In this document: one piece after another, positions 45,957 through 54,977 of the stretch
Position numbering within the stretch: the first letter of the stretch is position 1
How the letters are laid out: each line of letters starts with the position of its first letter
NCBI GenBank assembly: GCA_902783165.1
Contig: CACZPU010000016.1
Span: 1-64,000, forward strand
Length of the DNA: 64,000 nt
From: an uncultured Prevotellaceae bacterium
Lineage (GTDB): Bacteria; Bacteroidota; Bacteroidia; Bacteroidales; Bacteroidaceae
Reading direction: 5' to 3'
Made by a program: the position numbers and the translations under genes
The notes under the pieces: model-generated
What the model was told of the DNA's origin: nothing
The model's input: only the letters and a program-made list of their open reading frames with translations
Database searches by the model: none

Positions 45957-46961
45957 TTATTTCACTTCCCAGATGTCGTTGGTTTCGAGAAGTTCCATGA
46001 AGTTGTGATATTTTTTCTTCTCACTCACTTCAGCAATCTGCTGGTGAACAGCCTGGTCATAAGTGGGAGCTGCAACATCGCGAATAACACCCAAAGCAAC
46101 GGGGAATCCGTTTTCGTTGCTCATCATGGCAATCTTCAACTGCAAGGTGTCGTCTTCGCAATGTGCGTCATGAACGAGCACATCATCAAGAGTGTAGCCA
46201 TCCTGACCGATAGTAACCACTTTCAAACCAAAGCCTTCTTGGACAAGACCATACTCATTATTAGGTCCAAACACGAGTTTCTCACCATGGCGAACATAAA
46301 TGGCATTCTGCTTACGACCTTCCTTGTTGTATACTGAGTTGTGACATCCGTCGTTGAAAATGACACAATTCTGCAAGATTTCGCATACTGCGGCACCTTT
46401 GTGATGATAGGCAGCCTTCAGTATTTCAACAGTCTCGGCGTTGTCGGTAGCTACCGAACGAGCAAAGAACTTGCCGCGGGCACCGAAGCAGAGTTCTGCT
46501 GGACGGAATGGATCTTCCACTGTTCCATAAGGGGAAGACTTGCTGACAAATCCTCTTGGACTGGTTGGTGAATACTGACCCTTTGTCAATCCATAGATAC
46601 GGTTATTAAGAAGAATCACATTCAGGTCAATGTTACGGCGCATGGCATGGATGAAATGGTTTCCACCAATAGCCAAACCATCACCGTCGCCAGAAACCTG
46701 CCAAATGGTAAGATTTGGATTTGCCACCTTTGCACCTGTAGCAATTGCTGCAGCACGACCATGGATGGTCTGCATGGCATATGTGTTGACATAATATGGC
46801 AAACGGCTAGAGCAGCCAATACCAGATATAACAGCCATCTCATGGGGGGCAACGCCTACTTCTGCCATAGCTTTATGCAGTGAAGCCAAGAAGAAATGGT
46901 CACCACAACCGGGACACCAACGTGGCTGTCCCTTTTTATAATCGTTTGCTGTATAGCTCAT
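45957..46961 (-). CDS. korB: 2-oxoacid (2-oxoglutarate):ferredoxin oxidoreductase, beta subunit
   Basis: 334 residues. The N-terminal RWCPGCGDHFF cysteines and the thiamine-diphosphate site GDGDGLAIGGNHFIHA, with NNRIYGLTKGQYSPT, identify the beta subunit. With KorA it converts 2-oxoglutarate (or a related 2-oxoacid), CoA and oxidised ferredoxin to succinyl-CoA and CO2 in the cytoplasm. It starts 4 bp after korA. No separate delta (ferredoxin-like) gene lies here. Confidence 0.93.
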   Translation of the reverse strand: MSYTANDYKKGQPRWCPGCGDHFFLASLHKAMAEVGVAPHEMAVISGIGCSSRLPYYVNTYAMQTIHGRAAAIATGAKVANPNLTIWQVSGDGDGLAIGGNHFIHAMRRNIDLNVILLNNRIYGLTKGQYSPTSPRGFVSKSSPYGTVEDPFRPAELCFGARGKFFARSVATDNAETVEILKAAYHHKGAAVCEILQNCVIFNDGCHNSVYNKEGRKQNAIYVRHGEKLVFGPNNEYGLVQEGFGLKVVTIGQDGYTLDDVLVHDAHCEDDTLQLKIAMMSNENGFPVALGVIRDVAAPTYDQAVHQQIAEVSEKKKYHNFMELLETNDIWEVK

Positions 46962-46965
46962 AACA

Positions 46966-48813
46966 TTACTTCTTTAATATTTTTTCAAATGCTTCTACCA
47001 ATTCACTTACCACAAACGGCTGTCCCTTTACTTCGTTATACTGCTCTGGAACGAAACCGTCTACTTTTGCTCTCAAATATGCTGCCAGTTGGCCAAGGTT
47101 TTGCTCGGCAACGACCACTTTCTTATAACGATTTAGAACCTCAGCAGTGTTCTTAGGCAGCGGATTGATGAATTTAAACTGTGCTTGTGCAACTTTATAG
47201 CCTTTCTGGCGCAACTCTTCCATGGCGCTTACCAAGTGGCCATAGGTAGAACCAAAACCAACAATGAGCAGGTCGGCATCAGCATCACCAGTCACTTCAA
47301 GGTCGGGAACAGCAATCTTTGCGACTTTCTCTGCACGTAGTCGGCACATCAGGTCATGATTTTCTGGGTCTGTTGAGATGGCGCCGGTCTTGCCGTCTTT
47401 TTCCAAACCACCAAGTATATGTGTGTAACCTTCTTGACCAGGAATAGCCCAAAAACGCACTTTAGATTCCTCATCACGGAAATAAGGAGTGTAATTGTCT
47501 TTCATTTCTGGCGTTACATAGTGTGGGTGGATTTCGGGAAGATTTTCCATGGTAGGAAGTTTCCACGCAGCCGAACCGTTGGCGATGAAAGCATCCGTAA
47601 GAAGCATTACAGGAGTAAGGTGTTCAAGGGCAATCTTTGATGCCTCATAAGCTGCATCGAAACAGTCTGTAGGACTGATTGCTGCAATCACAGGAATTGG
47701 ACTTTCTCCATTGCGGCCATATAGAGCCTGAAGAAGGTCAGTCTGTTCGCTTTTTGTTGGCAGACCTGTTGAGGGACCTCCACGCTGAACATCAATGATA
47801 ACCAATGGAAGTTCGTCAATCACTGCCAAGTTAATGGCTTCACTCTTCAAGCAGATGCCAGGTCCGGAAGTTGAAGTGGCAGCTAAAGCACCTGCGAAGG
47901 CTGCACCTACAGAACTGGCACAACCACTGATTTCGTCCTCACACTGAACAGTCATAACACCGCAAGACTTATGCTTGCTGAGTTCGTGCAAAATGTCTGT
48001 TGCCGGTGTAATAGGATAAGAACCGAGGAACAGTTTCAGCCCTGCTTTCTCTGCAGCGGCAATAAGTCCATAAGCTGTAGCCTTGTTGCCGGTAATGTCC
48101 ATGTATCTTCCGGGTACCTTTACCTTTGAGTCTATACGATAAGTGGCGGGAACACTTGCATGTGTGTTGTGGCCATAGTCAAATCCAGCTTGAACCACTT
48201 TGATGTTGTTTTCTGCAATGGCTGGTTTCTTTGCAAATTTCTCACGCAGGAAGTTTGCAACAAGAGACAAGTCGCGATTGAAGAGCCAACACACCAATCC
48301 CAAAGCAAACATATTCCTACATTTGAGAATGGCCTTGTTGTCCATACCACTGTCTTCCAGACAATCCTTCACCATTGTTGTAAGTGGGCACTGAATCACG
48401 CGATCGGGGTCAATTCCCATCTCACCCAGATAGTCTTCAGTCTTGAATGCGGCTTTCTTCAGGTCGTTGGGACCAAAGGAGTCTGTATCAATGATAATTG
48501 TTGCCTGTGGCTTTGCATAGCGGTACTGTGTCTTTAGTGCTGCAGCGTTCATTGCCACGAGCACATCACACAAGTCGCCTGGTGTATACACCTTGCCGGC
48601 TCCAATGTGAACCTGGAAACCAGAAACACCCGTAAGCGAACCTTGTGGGGCACGGATGTCAGCCGGATAATCGGGGAATGTTGAAATGCCGTTACCTACG
48701 GTGGCACTTACCGTAGAGAAGATGTTTCCAGCCAACTGCATACCATCGCCGGAATCACCAGAGAAGCGGACAACGACTTGGTCCAACTCCTTCACTTCTA
48801 ATTGTTCTGCCAT
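46966..48813 (-). CDS. korA: 2-oxoacid (2-oxoglutarate):ferredoxin oxidoreductase, fused gamma-alpha subunit
   Basis: 615 residues: the gamma domain (about 1-190; VVRFSGDSGDGMQLAGNIF, GVSGFQVHIGAG) is fused ahead of the alpha domain (about 215-615; GSYPITPATDILHEL, TVQCEDEISGCASSVGAAF, DVQRGGPSTGLPTKSEQTD). This is the usual KorA arrangement. The motif PSTGLPTKSEQ is the 2-oxoacid:acceptor signature. It starts the korA-korB pair. A promoter is seen about 100 bp upstream, so it is not merely read through from the racemase-transporter gene. Confidence 0.94.
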   Translation of the reverse strand: MAEQLEVKELDQVVVRFSGDSGDGMQLAGNIFSTVSATVGNGISTFPDYPADIRAPQGSLTGVSGFQVHIGAGKVYTPGDLCDVLVAMNAAALKTQYRYAKPQATIIIDTDSFGPNDLKKAAFKTEDYLGEMGIDPDRVIQCPLTTMVKDCLEDSGMDNKAILKCRNMFALGLVCWLFNRDLSLVANFLREKFAKKPAIAENNIKVVQAGFDYGHNTHASVPATYRIDSKVKVPGRYMDITGNKATAYGLIAAAEKAGLKLFLGSYPITPATDILHELSKHKSCGVMTVQCEDEISGCASSVGAAFAGALAATSTSGPGICLKSEAINLAVIDELPLVIIDVQRGGPSTGLPTKSEQTDLLQALYGRNGESPIPVIAAISPTDCFDAAYEASKIALEHLTPVMLLTDAFIANGSAAWKLPTMENLPEIHPHYVTPEMKDNYTPYFRDEESKVRFWAIPGQEGYTHILGGLEKDGKTGAISTDPENHDLMCRLRAEKVAKIAVPDLEVTGDADADLLIVGFGSTYGHLVSAMEELRQKGYKVAQAQFKFINPLPKNTAEVLNRYKKVVVAEQNLGQLAAYLRAKVDGFVPEQYNEVKGQPFVVSELVEAFEKILKK

Positions 48814-48909
48814 AGTTGTTTTTTTTTGAGTTTCGTGCTTATTTGCACTCTTACCCTTTTGGTTTTGAGATTAATAGTTGATATATGAAGTTCTTTCTTC
48901 TATCGTGTG

Positions 48910-48940
48910 CAAAGTTCTTAAATAATATTGAATCCGCAAA
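48910..48940 (-). promoter_or_regulatory. Promoter of korA-korB
   Basis: Minus-strand TTTG (48937-48940), 19-bp spacer and GAACTTTG (one mismatch to TAnnTTTG, 48910-48917), leaving a leader of roughly 90 nt before korA. Confidence 0.5.
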
Positions 48941-48993
48941 ATCTTTTTTAAAAAAAATAGACTTTTTGATTGTTTTTATTGAGCCCCTGAAGA

Positions 48994-51819
48994 TTAACTC
49001 ATCCATCCTTTTATTTTCCCGATAAGGAGAACTGTTGTTAATGCCGCAAAGCATATTAGAACAAACAGCCATCCCCAACCTGTCATGAATGCAATTGGGG
49101 CAAATGTTACGAGGCATATTTCTACAGGTGCGATAAACAAATAGGCTAGGGCATAGTCTTCAAGACAGTGAGAGCGATGTTCTGGGTCGACAACACGAAG
49201 CAGAGCAATGCCCATAGCCATTGTGCCTGTAAACCATCCCCATGAGAACATGGCTTTTTCAAACCAATTGTCTTTTATTATTCTGCGCGCCATAAGGAAA
49301 ACATAAAGGAATGTGCATAATAGTCCGATGGCTATCAAGATAAGCAGCGGAACCAGATTATGCATAACCACAGATAATTTAATACTCGAAATGCCACAAG
49401 CTACAAGAACATCTGTAAACGCTCCACTTAGATGATTAACGGTATCTACACACAAATACTTGGAGGCTCCTGCCTTGTGAAACAGTAAAGATGCAACGAT
49501 ACCCACCAGAAACGCACAGCTGAAAACAGGAAGAGAGAGTTGTGGGACAAATAACTGTACCAATTTGCTCAAGCCATATCCTCCCAAAGCAACCATCATG
49601 ATAACGGCAAAATGGAATGTCAGAGAATCTATGGAAATGGAAGAGCATGTATTGAATCCTATCGGTAACCGCTTTTCTGGAGGAAGAAGTCCTACACGAT
49701 ATTCGTCCGGCAAATCCTTGAAGTCGGTAAGGAAAGATGTGTATCCTCTTTTGGTGCCCCATTTAACAATGGCAAGACCTATTATGACTGCGGCAATAAT
49801 ACCAACAGTGGCGGAAGTCATTGCCAACGTGAGCATGTCGTCATAGCCATACGTCTGAAAAGCTGTACCTATGGCGGCAGCAGTACCATGCCCACCGCAG
49901 AAACCAGCTGGTAATGCAAGTCCAAAGGCATTGCTTAAATCCGGCCATAATAACCAGACGGCCACTACACCGATGATTCCTCCTAGAGTCCATTGTGCTA
50001 ACATACCGGCTTGGGAATAAACCCACATACGTCCGATGCTGTTACTGACTGATTTCATTTTGCCTGTTGAAGAAAACGGTAGGCAACTGAAAACGCAAGC
50101 TATAAGTATGCCAGCATAAACCCCAGTGTTGTCAGACAAAGGAAGAATGCCAAAACCATTAGGACCAAAAGCCAACCCCAGGAAACCTGCAATCAATGAA
50201 GGCGGAATGAATAGTTTTTGCACTATTTTAAATTTTACACGTATCACTTTGCCAATTAGCAGTAAAATGGCAATGACGCCAATGTCGACAAATAGAGTCC
50301 ATGGTGTAAATGGTGATTTTTCAATTGCCGCCTCTTCTTGTCCTTTCTCTTTGTCCAATTTCATGAAGTGATCAATCTTCTCTGCACACAATGGCAGTAA
50401 GCGAGCGATACGAGAGAGGTTATCACCACTAACGCTTTTGTCTGAAAAATGTACGTTAACCGTGGTGATGCTGTCTGTTCCAACTTCTCTCCCATATTTG
50501 TAAGCGTATGTGAGATTTCCTTCAGAATCAAGATATTTTGCTGGCAGTAAGGAAGATGCTACAGAAATAAATGGTTCTAATTGTCCTTCTCCGTTCTTGT
50601 CATTCAGTTGGTTGTTTTCTAACAATACCTTGTAGCACTCATATGCAGTATTCACTGCAGGGTCTATGAATTCACATTCATCGTCTATAAAAGTAGCATA
50701 TGGGTAATTTCCTTTTTTGTCCCTGTATTTTTTTAGTTCAGCAAGATGCTTTTTCAGTGTTTCTATGGTAAACGGGTAATGGGTGCATCCTAAGATGATT
50801 CGACTGATAGGTGTTTTAACATTCTTCTTTCTAGCTTGTTCAAGCAATGAAAGTAAGTTGTATCGTGCATAATTCTCTGCAGAATTAAGCTGTATCTTGA
50901 CTATTTTTCCGTTGATGTCACGTTTTACAAAAGCAGCTCCGTTCTCTATGTCGAAATGATAAGCATCCCATAAATCTATGTTGATGTCACTTTCGCTTGT
51001 ACCGACTTTTGGACCTCGGTAATCTTCAGAAAAATCATTTAGACTACGGTTTACAAAAGCCTTCTCTTCATCAACAGCCTCTGCAAAACCATATCCTGGC
51101 TGGCTCACTACCTCAATTTGCATAGCGGTTGGAGCCATTTCGTGCAACGTACGCTCGTATACGCCAGTGCTGATGGTTCCGGGGGTAGCCAAGACTCCTA
51201 TGGAGGCTATGGCCTTTCCTTTTAATGATTCAATAGCACTCGCTGAACCTGCATTCACCACACCAATGACTTTTATATTGCTATTGCCAGCCTTTAGTAA
51301 GTTCTGTATGTGTTCAAGGCCATATGCAGTTGCTGTATTGCATGCAATAACAAGAATTTTTACGCCTTTCTTTTTGCCTGATGGCAGAAGTTCTGCTTTA
51401 TCTTTCCAATATTTTCCATTTATAAGGAAGAGTGCGTCTTTTACAGCTAATTCGCGTAAATAGTCACCTTTGTTTTCTGATTCATATCTACCATATGGCA
51501 TGTTGGCCTGGTCTGCAAGATATTCAAAATCCTCATGAGAGAAATCTGCAATCCCGTCGGGTTCCTCCTTGCCGGTTTTGTTGTTGAAACGATCTTGCTG
51601 GAGCATACGTTCCAATACAGTAAATCCTCCTGTTCCACTGTCGAACACGCCAATCGGCAGACTACGTTCTTTAGTTAGCTTATCGAATTCTGTATAATAC
51701 AAAGAACTCTTTTCATACAAAGCTTTTTTACTAACTGGCAATAGACTCACCTGTGCCATTATGTTGGAACAGATAGCACACAAAAGGAATAAAACCGTAT
51801 ACAATCGACTCATAAACAT
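48994..51819 (-). CDS. Exported glutamate racemase domain fused to GltS-type sodium/glutamate transporter
   Basis: 941 residues in one intact frame. Residues 1-23 form a signal peptide or anchor (LYTVLFLLCAICSNIMAQ). Residues about 54-440 are an Asp/Glu racemase of the MurI type: Asp60 in IGVFDSGTGGFTVL, Cys160 in IACNTATAYGLEH and Cys345 in IILGCTHYPF, so both catalytic cysteines are kept. From about residue 500 to the end lies a complete GltS (ESS family) transporter with about ten or more helices and the glycine-rich signatures FCGGHGTAAAIG and WFTGTMAMGIALLRVVD. MurI enzymes are normally soluble cytoplasmic proteins; here the racemase should face the periplasm. It would interconvert D- and L-Glu (or Asp) beside its transporter. 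It follows the Ntn-hydrolase gene by 24 bp. Confidence 0.9.
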   Translation of the reverse strand: MFMSRLYTVLFLLCAICSNIMAQVSLLPVSKKALYEKSSLYYTEFDKLTKERSLPIGVFDSGTGGFTVLERMLQQDRFNNKTGKEEPDGIADFSHEDFEYLADQANMPYGRYESENKGDYLRELAVKDALFLINGKYWKDKAELLPSGKKKGVKILVIACNTATAYGLEHIQNLLKAGNSNIKVIGVVNAGSASAIESLKGKAIASIGVLATPGTISTGVYERTLHEMAPTAMQIEVVSQPGYGFAEAVDEEKAFVNRSLNDFSEDYRGPKVGTSESDINIDLWDAYHFDIENGAAFVKRDINGKIVKIQLNSAENYARYNLLSLLEQARKKNVKTPISRIILGCTHYPFTIETLKKHLAELKKYRDKKGNYPYATFIDDECEFIDPAVNTAYECYKVLLENNQLNDKNGEGQLEPFISVASSLLPAKYLDSEGNLTYAYKYGREVGTDSITTVNVHFSDKSVSGDNLSRIARLLPLCAEKIDHFMKLDKEKGQEEAAIEKSPFTPWTLFVDIGVIAILLLIGKVIRVKFKIVQKLFIPPSLIAGFLGLAFGPNGFGILPLSDNTGVYAGILIACVFSCLPFSSTGKMKSVSNSIGRMWVYSQAGMLAQWTLGGIIGVVAVWLLWPDLSNAFGLALPAGFCGGHGTAAAIGTAFQTYGYDDMLTLAMTSATVGIIAAVIIGLAIVKWGTKRGYTSFLTDFKDLPDEYRVGLLPPEKRLPIGFNTCSSISIDSLTFHFAVIMMVALGGYGLSKLVQLFVPQLSLPVFSCAFLVGIVASLLFHKAGASKYLCVDTVNHLSGAFTDVLVACGISSIKLSVVMHNLVPLLILIAIGLLCTFLYVFLMARRIIKDNWFEKAMFSWGWFTGTMAMGIALLRVVDPEHRSHCLEDYALAYLFIAPVEICLVTFAPIAFMTGWGWLFVLICFAALTTVLLIGKIKGWMS

Positions 51820-51843
51820 ATTTATTGCAATCTTGTATTATTC

Positions 51844-53175
51844 TTATTTTCTCTTCTCCAAATTATGAGTTTTACCCAATTCCTTGTAATGGCTGTCTAC
51901 ATACATGTCCACCCACTGATAGAACTCATGAATATCATCATAGTTAAGTCCTTTTTCCCTTGATGTTTCCAACAATTTCCTTCCTTTTGCAAGGATAGGT
52001 TCTTCCATTCTTAGTAATTGCTGTAGTATTCCTGTATGTTTCTTGTTTACAAGGCGGTTTAGTGCAATATAATTGTAGCATTCCCCACCTTTATATTCCC
52101 AAATATAGTCTTTTAGAGTCATTGCCCATTCACCCATGGGGCATTTTCCATTACAGTCTTTTCCCACATAGTTTGGTAGTTTTTTTCCAGTCGTTATCCA
52201 CAAAGGAATAACAGGTGTCACCAAAGGATTACCCATGGCAAGCCATGAAGTTGTGAGAAGAGGGTTTTCTTCTTTGAGCACACCTTGAATGACAACCATG
52301 CCACCAGTAGTGTAGCGTGGGATGAAGTCTGTAAAATGAATAGGTGTTTCGTGCTGTTCATTCTTAGGCATTTTCTTTAGCAAGTTGGTGTGTGTAAGGC
52401 CATGTTGCAGACATCTTCCCCATGAGATGGCACGACTTACAGAGATTCCTCCTGATGCAAAAGCCTGTTCTGCAAGTTTGCTTATCATCATGAAGCGCGA
52501 TACACCAGTTCCCTTATTGACATTGCCAGACATGGCCCAATTGGTGCGGACGAGATAACCATTGGGTGCAACCTTAGGATCGTTTGCGTCATATTTTTTA
52601 TATCCATCTTTTCCACATTCAAAATATGCTGCATTGCCCATAGCGTCAATACATCCATAATTGCTGCCATAAACAAATGGCTTTATTGTCTGGAGCATCT
52701 GTTCGAACTCTTCAACCGTGGCGCAGTTTTCCAACCCCAACCTGATAATATTGCCCTTGGCCGCATTTGGGTTGGTGGTGCCATCAAGATCGTGTGCAGT
52801 GTTATTCACCATGGCAAAACCTTTCTCATTTTGCCCATAGAAGATGCTGTTTACTGTTGGGAAATTAAGCCTCGCACAACCGATATAGGCATATTTGCCC
52901 GAATGATTGTAAATGTAGATGTTTGTGCGTAAACTGTCTGCAGAGCCATCGGCTGTTTTAAACAAGAGCGGCCTGCCGTCAACTGTTGCTTTGCCAGATG
53001 CAACCACGGTTGTACAGGAAAGTCCATCCGTAGCATGAATGGCAAAGAACATTGGTATCATTAGCCAACCGTAGACCAAATGTTTGTATGTCTGTATTTT
53101 TTTTGTCATTGTCATTGTTGGGTTATTGTATGTGTTTCTGGGGTCGTGGCTTATCAGGCATATCATTGCTGTCAT
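51844..53175 (-). CDS. Exported Ntn cysteine hydrolase (C45/C59-like), paralogue of the 55925-57136 gene
   Basis: 443 residues as drawn; ATG 53175 overlaps the C69 stop by 4 bp (ATGA), but ATG 53115 or 53109 would give a better signal peptide (YKHLVYGWLMIPMFFAIHA). After export, cleavage before Cys54 (LSCTTVVASGKATVDG) would expose an N-terminal nucleophile cysteine as in penicillin acylase/AAT-type amidohydrolases. GRPLLFKTADG, ENCATVEEFEQML, GYLVRTNWAM (the R-T-N motif) and FTDFIPRYTTGGMVV match the second copy. These enzymes split linear amide bonds; the substrate is unknown. Between the C69 dipeptidase and the racemase-transporter gene, all in one direction. Confidence 0.82.
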   Translation of the reverse strand: MTAMICLISHDPRNTYNNPTMTMTKKIQTYKHLVYGWLMIPMFFAIHATDGLSCTTVVASGKATVDGRPLLFKTADGSADSLRTNIYIYNHSGKYAYIGCARLNFPTVNSIFYGQNEKGFAMVNNTAHDLDGTTNPNAAKGNIIRLGLENCATVEEFEQMLQTIKPFVYGSNYGCIDAMGNAAYFECGKDGYKKYDANDPKVAPNGYLVRTNWAMSGNVNKGTGVSRFMMISKLAEQAFASGGISVSRAISWGRCLQHGLTHTNLLKKMPKNEQHETPIHFTDFIPRYTTGGMVVIQGVLKEENPLLTTSWLAMGNPLVTPVIPLWITTGKKLPNYVGKDCNGKCPMGEWAMTLKDYIWEYKGGECYNYIALNRLVNKKHTGILQQLLRMEEPILAKGRKLLETSREKGLNYDDIHEFYQWVDMYVDSHYKELGKTHNLEKRK

Positions 53176-54848
53176 TGTTTTTTCTTAACAATTGGCCTTA
53201 CATACCTGTCACCCGTTTGTTCAGAAATCATCCTTTTCACAGCTTTTGGATATTCAAGTCTTTTCACTTTCATTCCCCGTCCATATTGGTTTCTTGTGAA
53301 TACACCGTTCACTTCAGGTTTTACTGCCATATCGTTGTACTTCACAATCATGAAGAAAGCCAGTCTCCTCCACCGGTCTATCATTTGTTCTGCTTTCTCC
53401 ACAGAATAGTCGGAAAGAAAAGAGATGGCCTTGTCTCTGTTTTCTAGCATCATGTTTTCAGCTTTGCTTTCCACAGCAAACATGGCTGTTCGATAACTAT
53501 TGTCGAGAGAATCTCGTACGGCCTTTAATTCTGGGAACAACACGTTGTAGCGTGGGTACACCATGTTACTTACCCAATTGCATACCCAAAATGCATTATC
53601 CATGGAAAAGGTTACATCATCAGCTGCACCATTGATGTCATAACAAGGAGGAACCTTCGTTGCACAGCAGTAGATGGGTGTTTGGGGCACCATATTGGCC
53701 TCGTCATTACCAAACCAGATAATACCGCCTGTCTCACGTGGCTTGAATGAGCGCATCTGGCAAATCCATGAAAATGCAGATTGTGGAGATGAAATATATC
53801 GTTCATTGAAATAGCGCTTCCCATTATAAGAGAAAGCTATGCCCTGATGATAGGGAGACAGGGATAATCCTCTTGTCACATCTTCACCATGCTCAAAAGG
53901 TGTCCCTTCATAATGGTCGCGCATCACTGCTTGTACATCCTGCAAGGTGAGTTTCCTATCGGGAACTACCCAAACAGGAAGTTCTTCTTCCCAACTCTCA
54001 TCTATTCCCATTACATAGGGAAGATACTTGTCCATTCCCTTGCAGAAACGATTGAAGAAACTCCAAACGCGAGCATCACATGCACGTCGACCGCTGAACT
54101 TAGGAGGATTATAGGCATCGCGGAAACTGAAATCAGCATCCTTGCCACTGAATCTTCCTATACTTCGCGCAAATTTCACAACATCCTTGTGGAACATCAC
54201 GTTTTTTTTGTCTTTCATGTCAAATTGTCTGATGCGGCTTTCATTGGCGTGGGCACAGATGGCGTTGTCGGGAATGCGAAGTGCCACCCATATGGCTTTG
54301 TGCGAGCCTGGACCCTGACTCACCATTTCCAAAAGCCATGCTTCATGAGAATCACAAACGGAAAACGACTCCCCTTGGCTGCGATAGCCATATCGCTCTA
54401 CTAAGTCGGTCATTATATTGATGGCTTGGCGTGCAGTTTTTGAACGCTGCAATGCTATTGTCATAAGAAGTGTGTGGTCCATCATTCCCGTGGTGTCGAT
54501 TAGGCAGGAGTCGACATTGAATGTGGACTCTCCGATGCTTACCTGCCATTCATTGATGTTACCCACGACATGGTAGGTTTCTGAAACTTCTGGAATAACT
54601 CCTCGTGGAATACGTGAGTAGCTGCTTACTAATTTCCGCATCTCACCAGGAGCATGTTTTGCTGCAGGAATGATGGGTAGCCCGTAGAATAAACCGTACG
54701 AGTCACATGCGTATGTGCTAAATACGGAGCCGTCAGCGCTCGCATCTTTGCCGACTATTACGTTGGTGCAAGCAACACTTTTGATAAAACATGCTATTAG
54801 GAGAATTGCAACCAATTTACATCTCTTATAATCTATTCTTCTAAGCAT
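53172..54848 (-). CDS. Exported C69-family dipeptidase
   Basis: 558 residues. Signal peptide residues 1-26 (KLVAILLIACFIKSVA) end just before Cys27, the N-terminal nucleophile of the Ntn-type dipeptidase in CTNVIVGKDASADGSVF. The C69 pattern continues with ETYHVVGNINEWQVSIGES, LLMTIALQRSKTARQAINIM and AWLLEMVSQGPGSHKAIWVA. Related PepD/C69 enzymes split a broad range of dipeptides. Export to the periplasm is implied. It opens a probable three-gene unit with the Ntn hydrolase and the racemase-transporter fusion. Confidence 0.9.
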   Translation of the reverse strand: MLRRIDYKRCKLVAILLIACFIKSVACTNVIVGKDASADGSVFSTYACDSYGLFYGLPIIPAAKHAPGEMRKLVSSYSRIPRGVIPEVSETYHVVGNINEWQVSIGESTFNVDSCLIDTTGMMDHTLLMTIALQRSKTARQAINIMTDLVERYGYRSQGESFSVCDSHEAWLLEMVSQGPGSHKAIWVALRIPDNAICAHANESRIRQFDMKDKKNVMFHKDVVKFARSIGRFSGKDADFSFRDAYNPPKFSGRRACDARVWSFFNRFCKGMDKYLPYVMGIDESWEEELPVWVVPDRKLTLQDVQAVMRDHYEGTPFEHGEDVTRGLSLSPYHQGIAFSYNGKRYFNERYISSPQSAFSWICQMRSFKPRETGGIIWFGNDEANMVPQTPIYCCATKVPPCYDINGAADDVTFSMDNAFWVCNWVSNMVYPRYNVLFPELKAVRDSLDNSYRTAMFAVESKAENMMLENRDKAISFLSDYSVEKAEQMIDRWRRLAFFMIVKYNDMAVKPEVNGVFTRNQYGRGMKVKRLEYPKAVKRMISEQTGDRYVRPIVKKKQ

Positions 54849-54894
54849 AGGATAACATGTTAGTATAATTAAGGAAGATTATCTAAATACGTAG

Positions 54895-54902
54895 CAAATA
54901 TA
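54895..54902 (-). promoter_or_regulatory. Putative -7 box for the C69-Ntn-racemase/transporter unit
   Basis: Minus-strand TATATTTG, 46 bp upstream of the C69 ATG in the 129-bp gap after the C26 gene. The nearest TTTG lies 27 bp further upstream, which is too far for a normal spacer, so confidence is limited. Confidence 0.4.
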
Positions 54903-54977
54903 ACTAAAAATAGCAAGAGCCTTGACCGACAAATACTGACAATTTGAAAAACGGGAATAATTGTCCCGTAATGATAC

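Noticed and set aside
48851..49117. 88-residue minus-strand ORF at the end of the racemase-transporter gene
   Set aside because: Overlaps the transporter C-terminus in another frame and lacks any family pattern.
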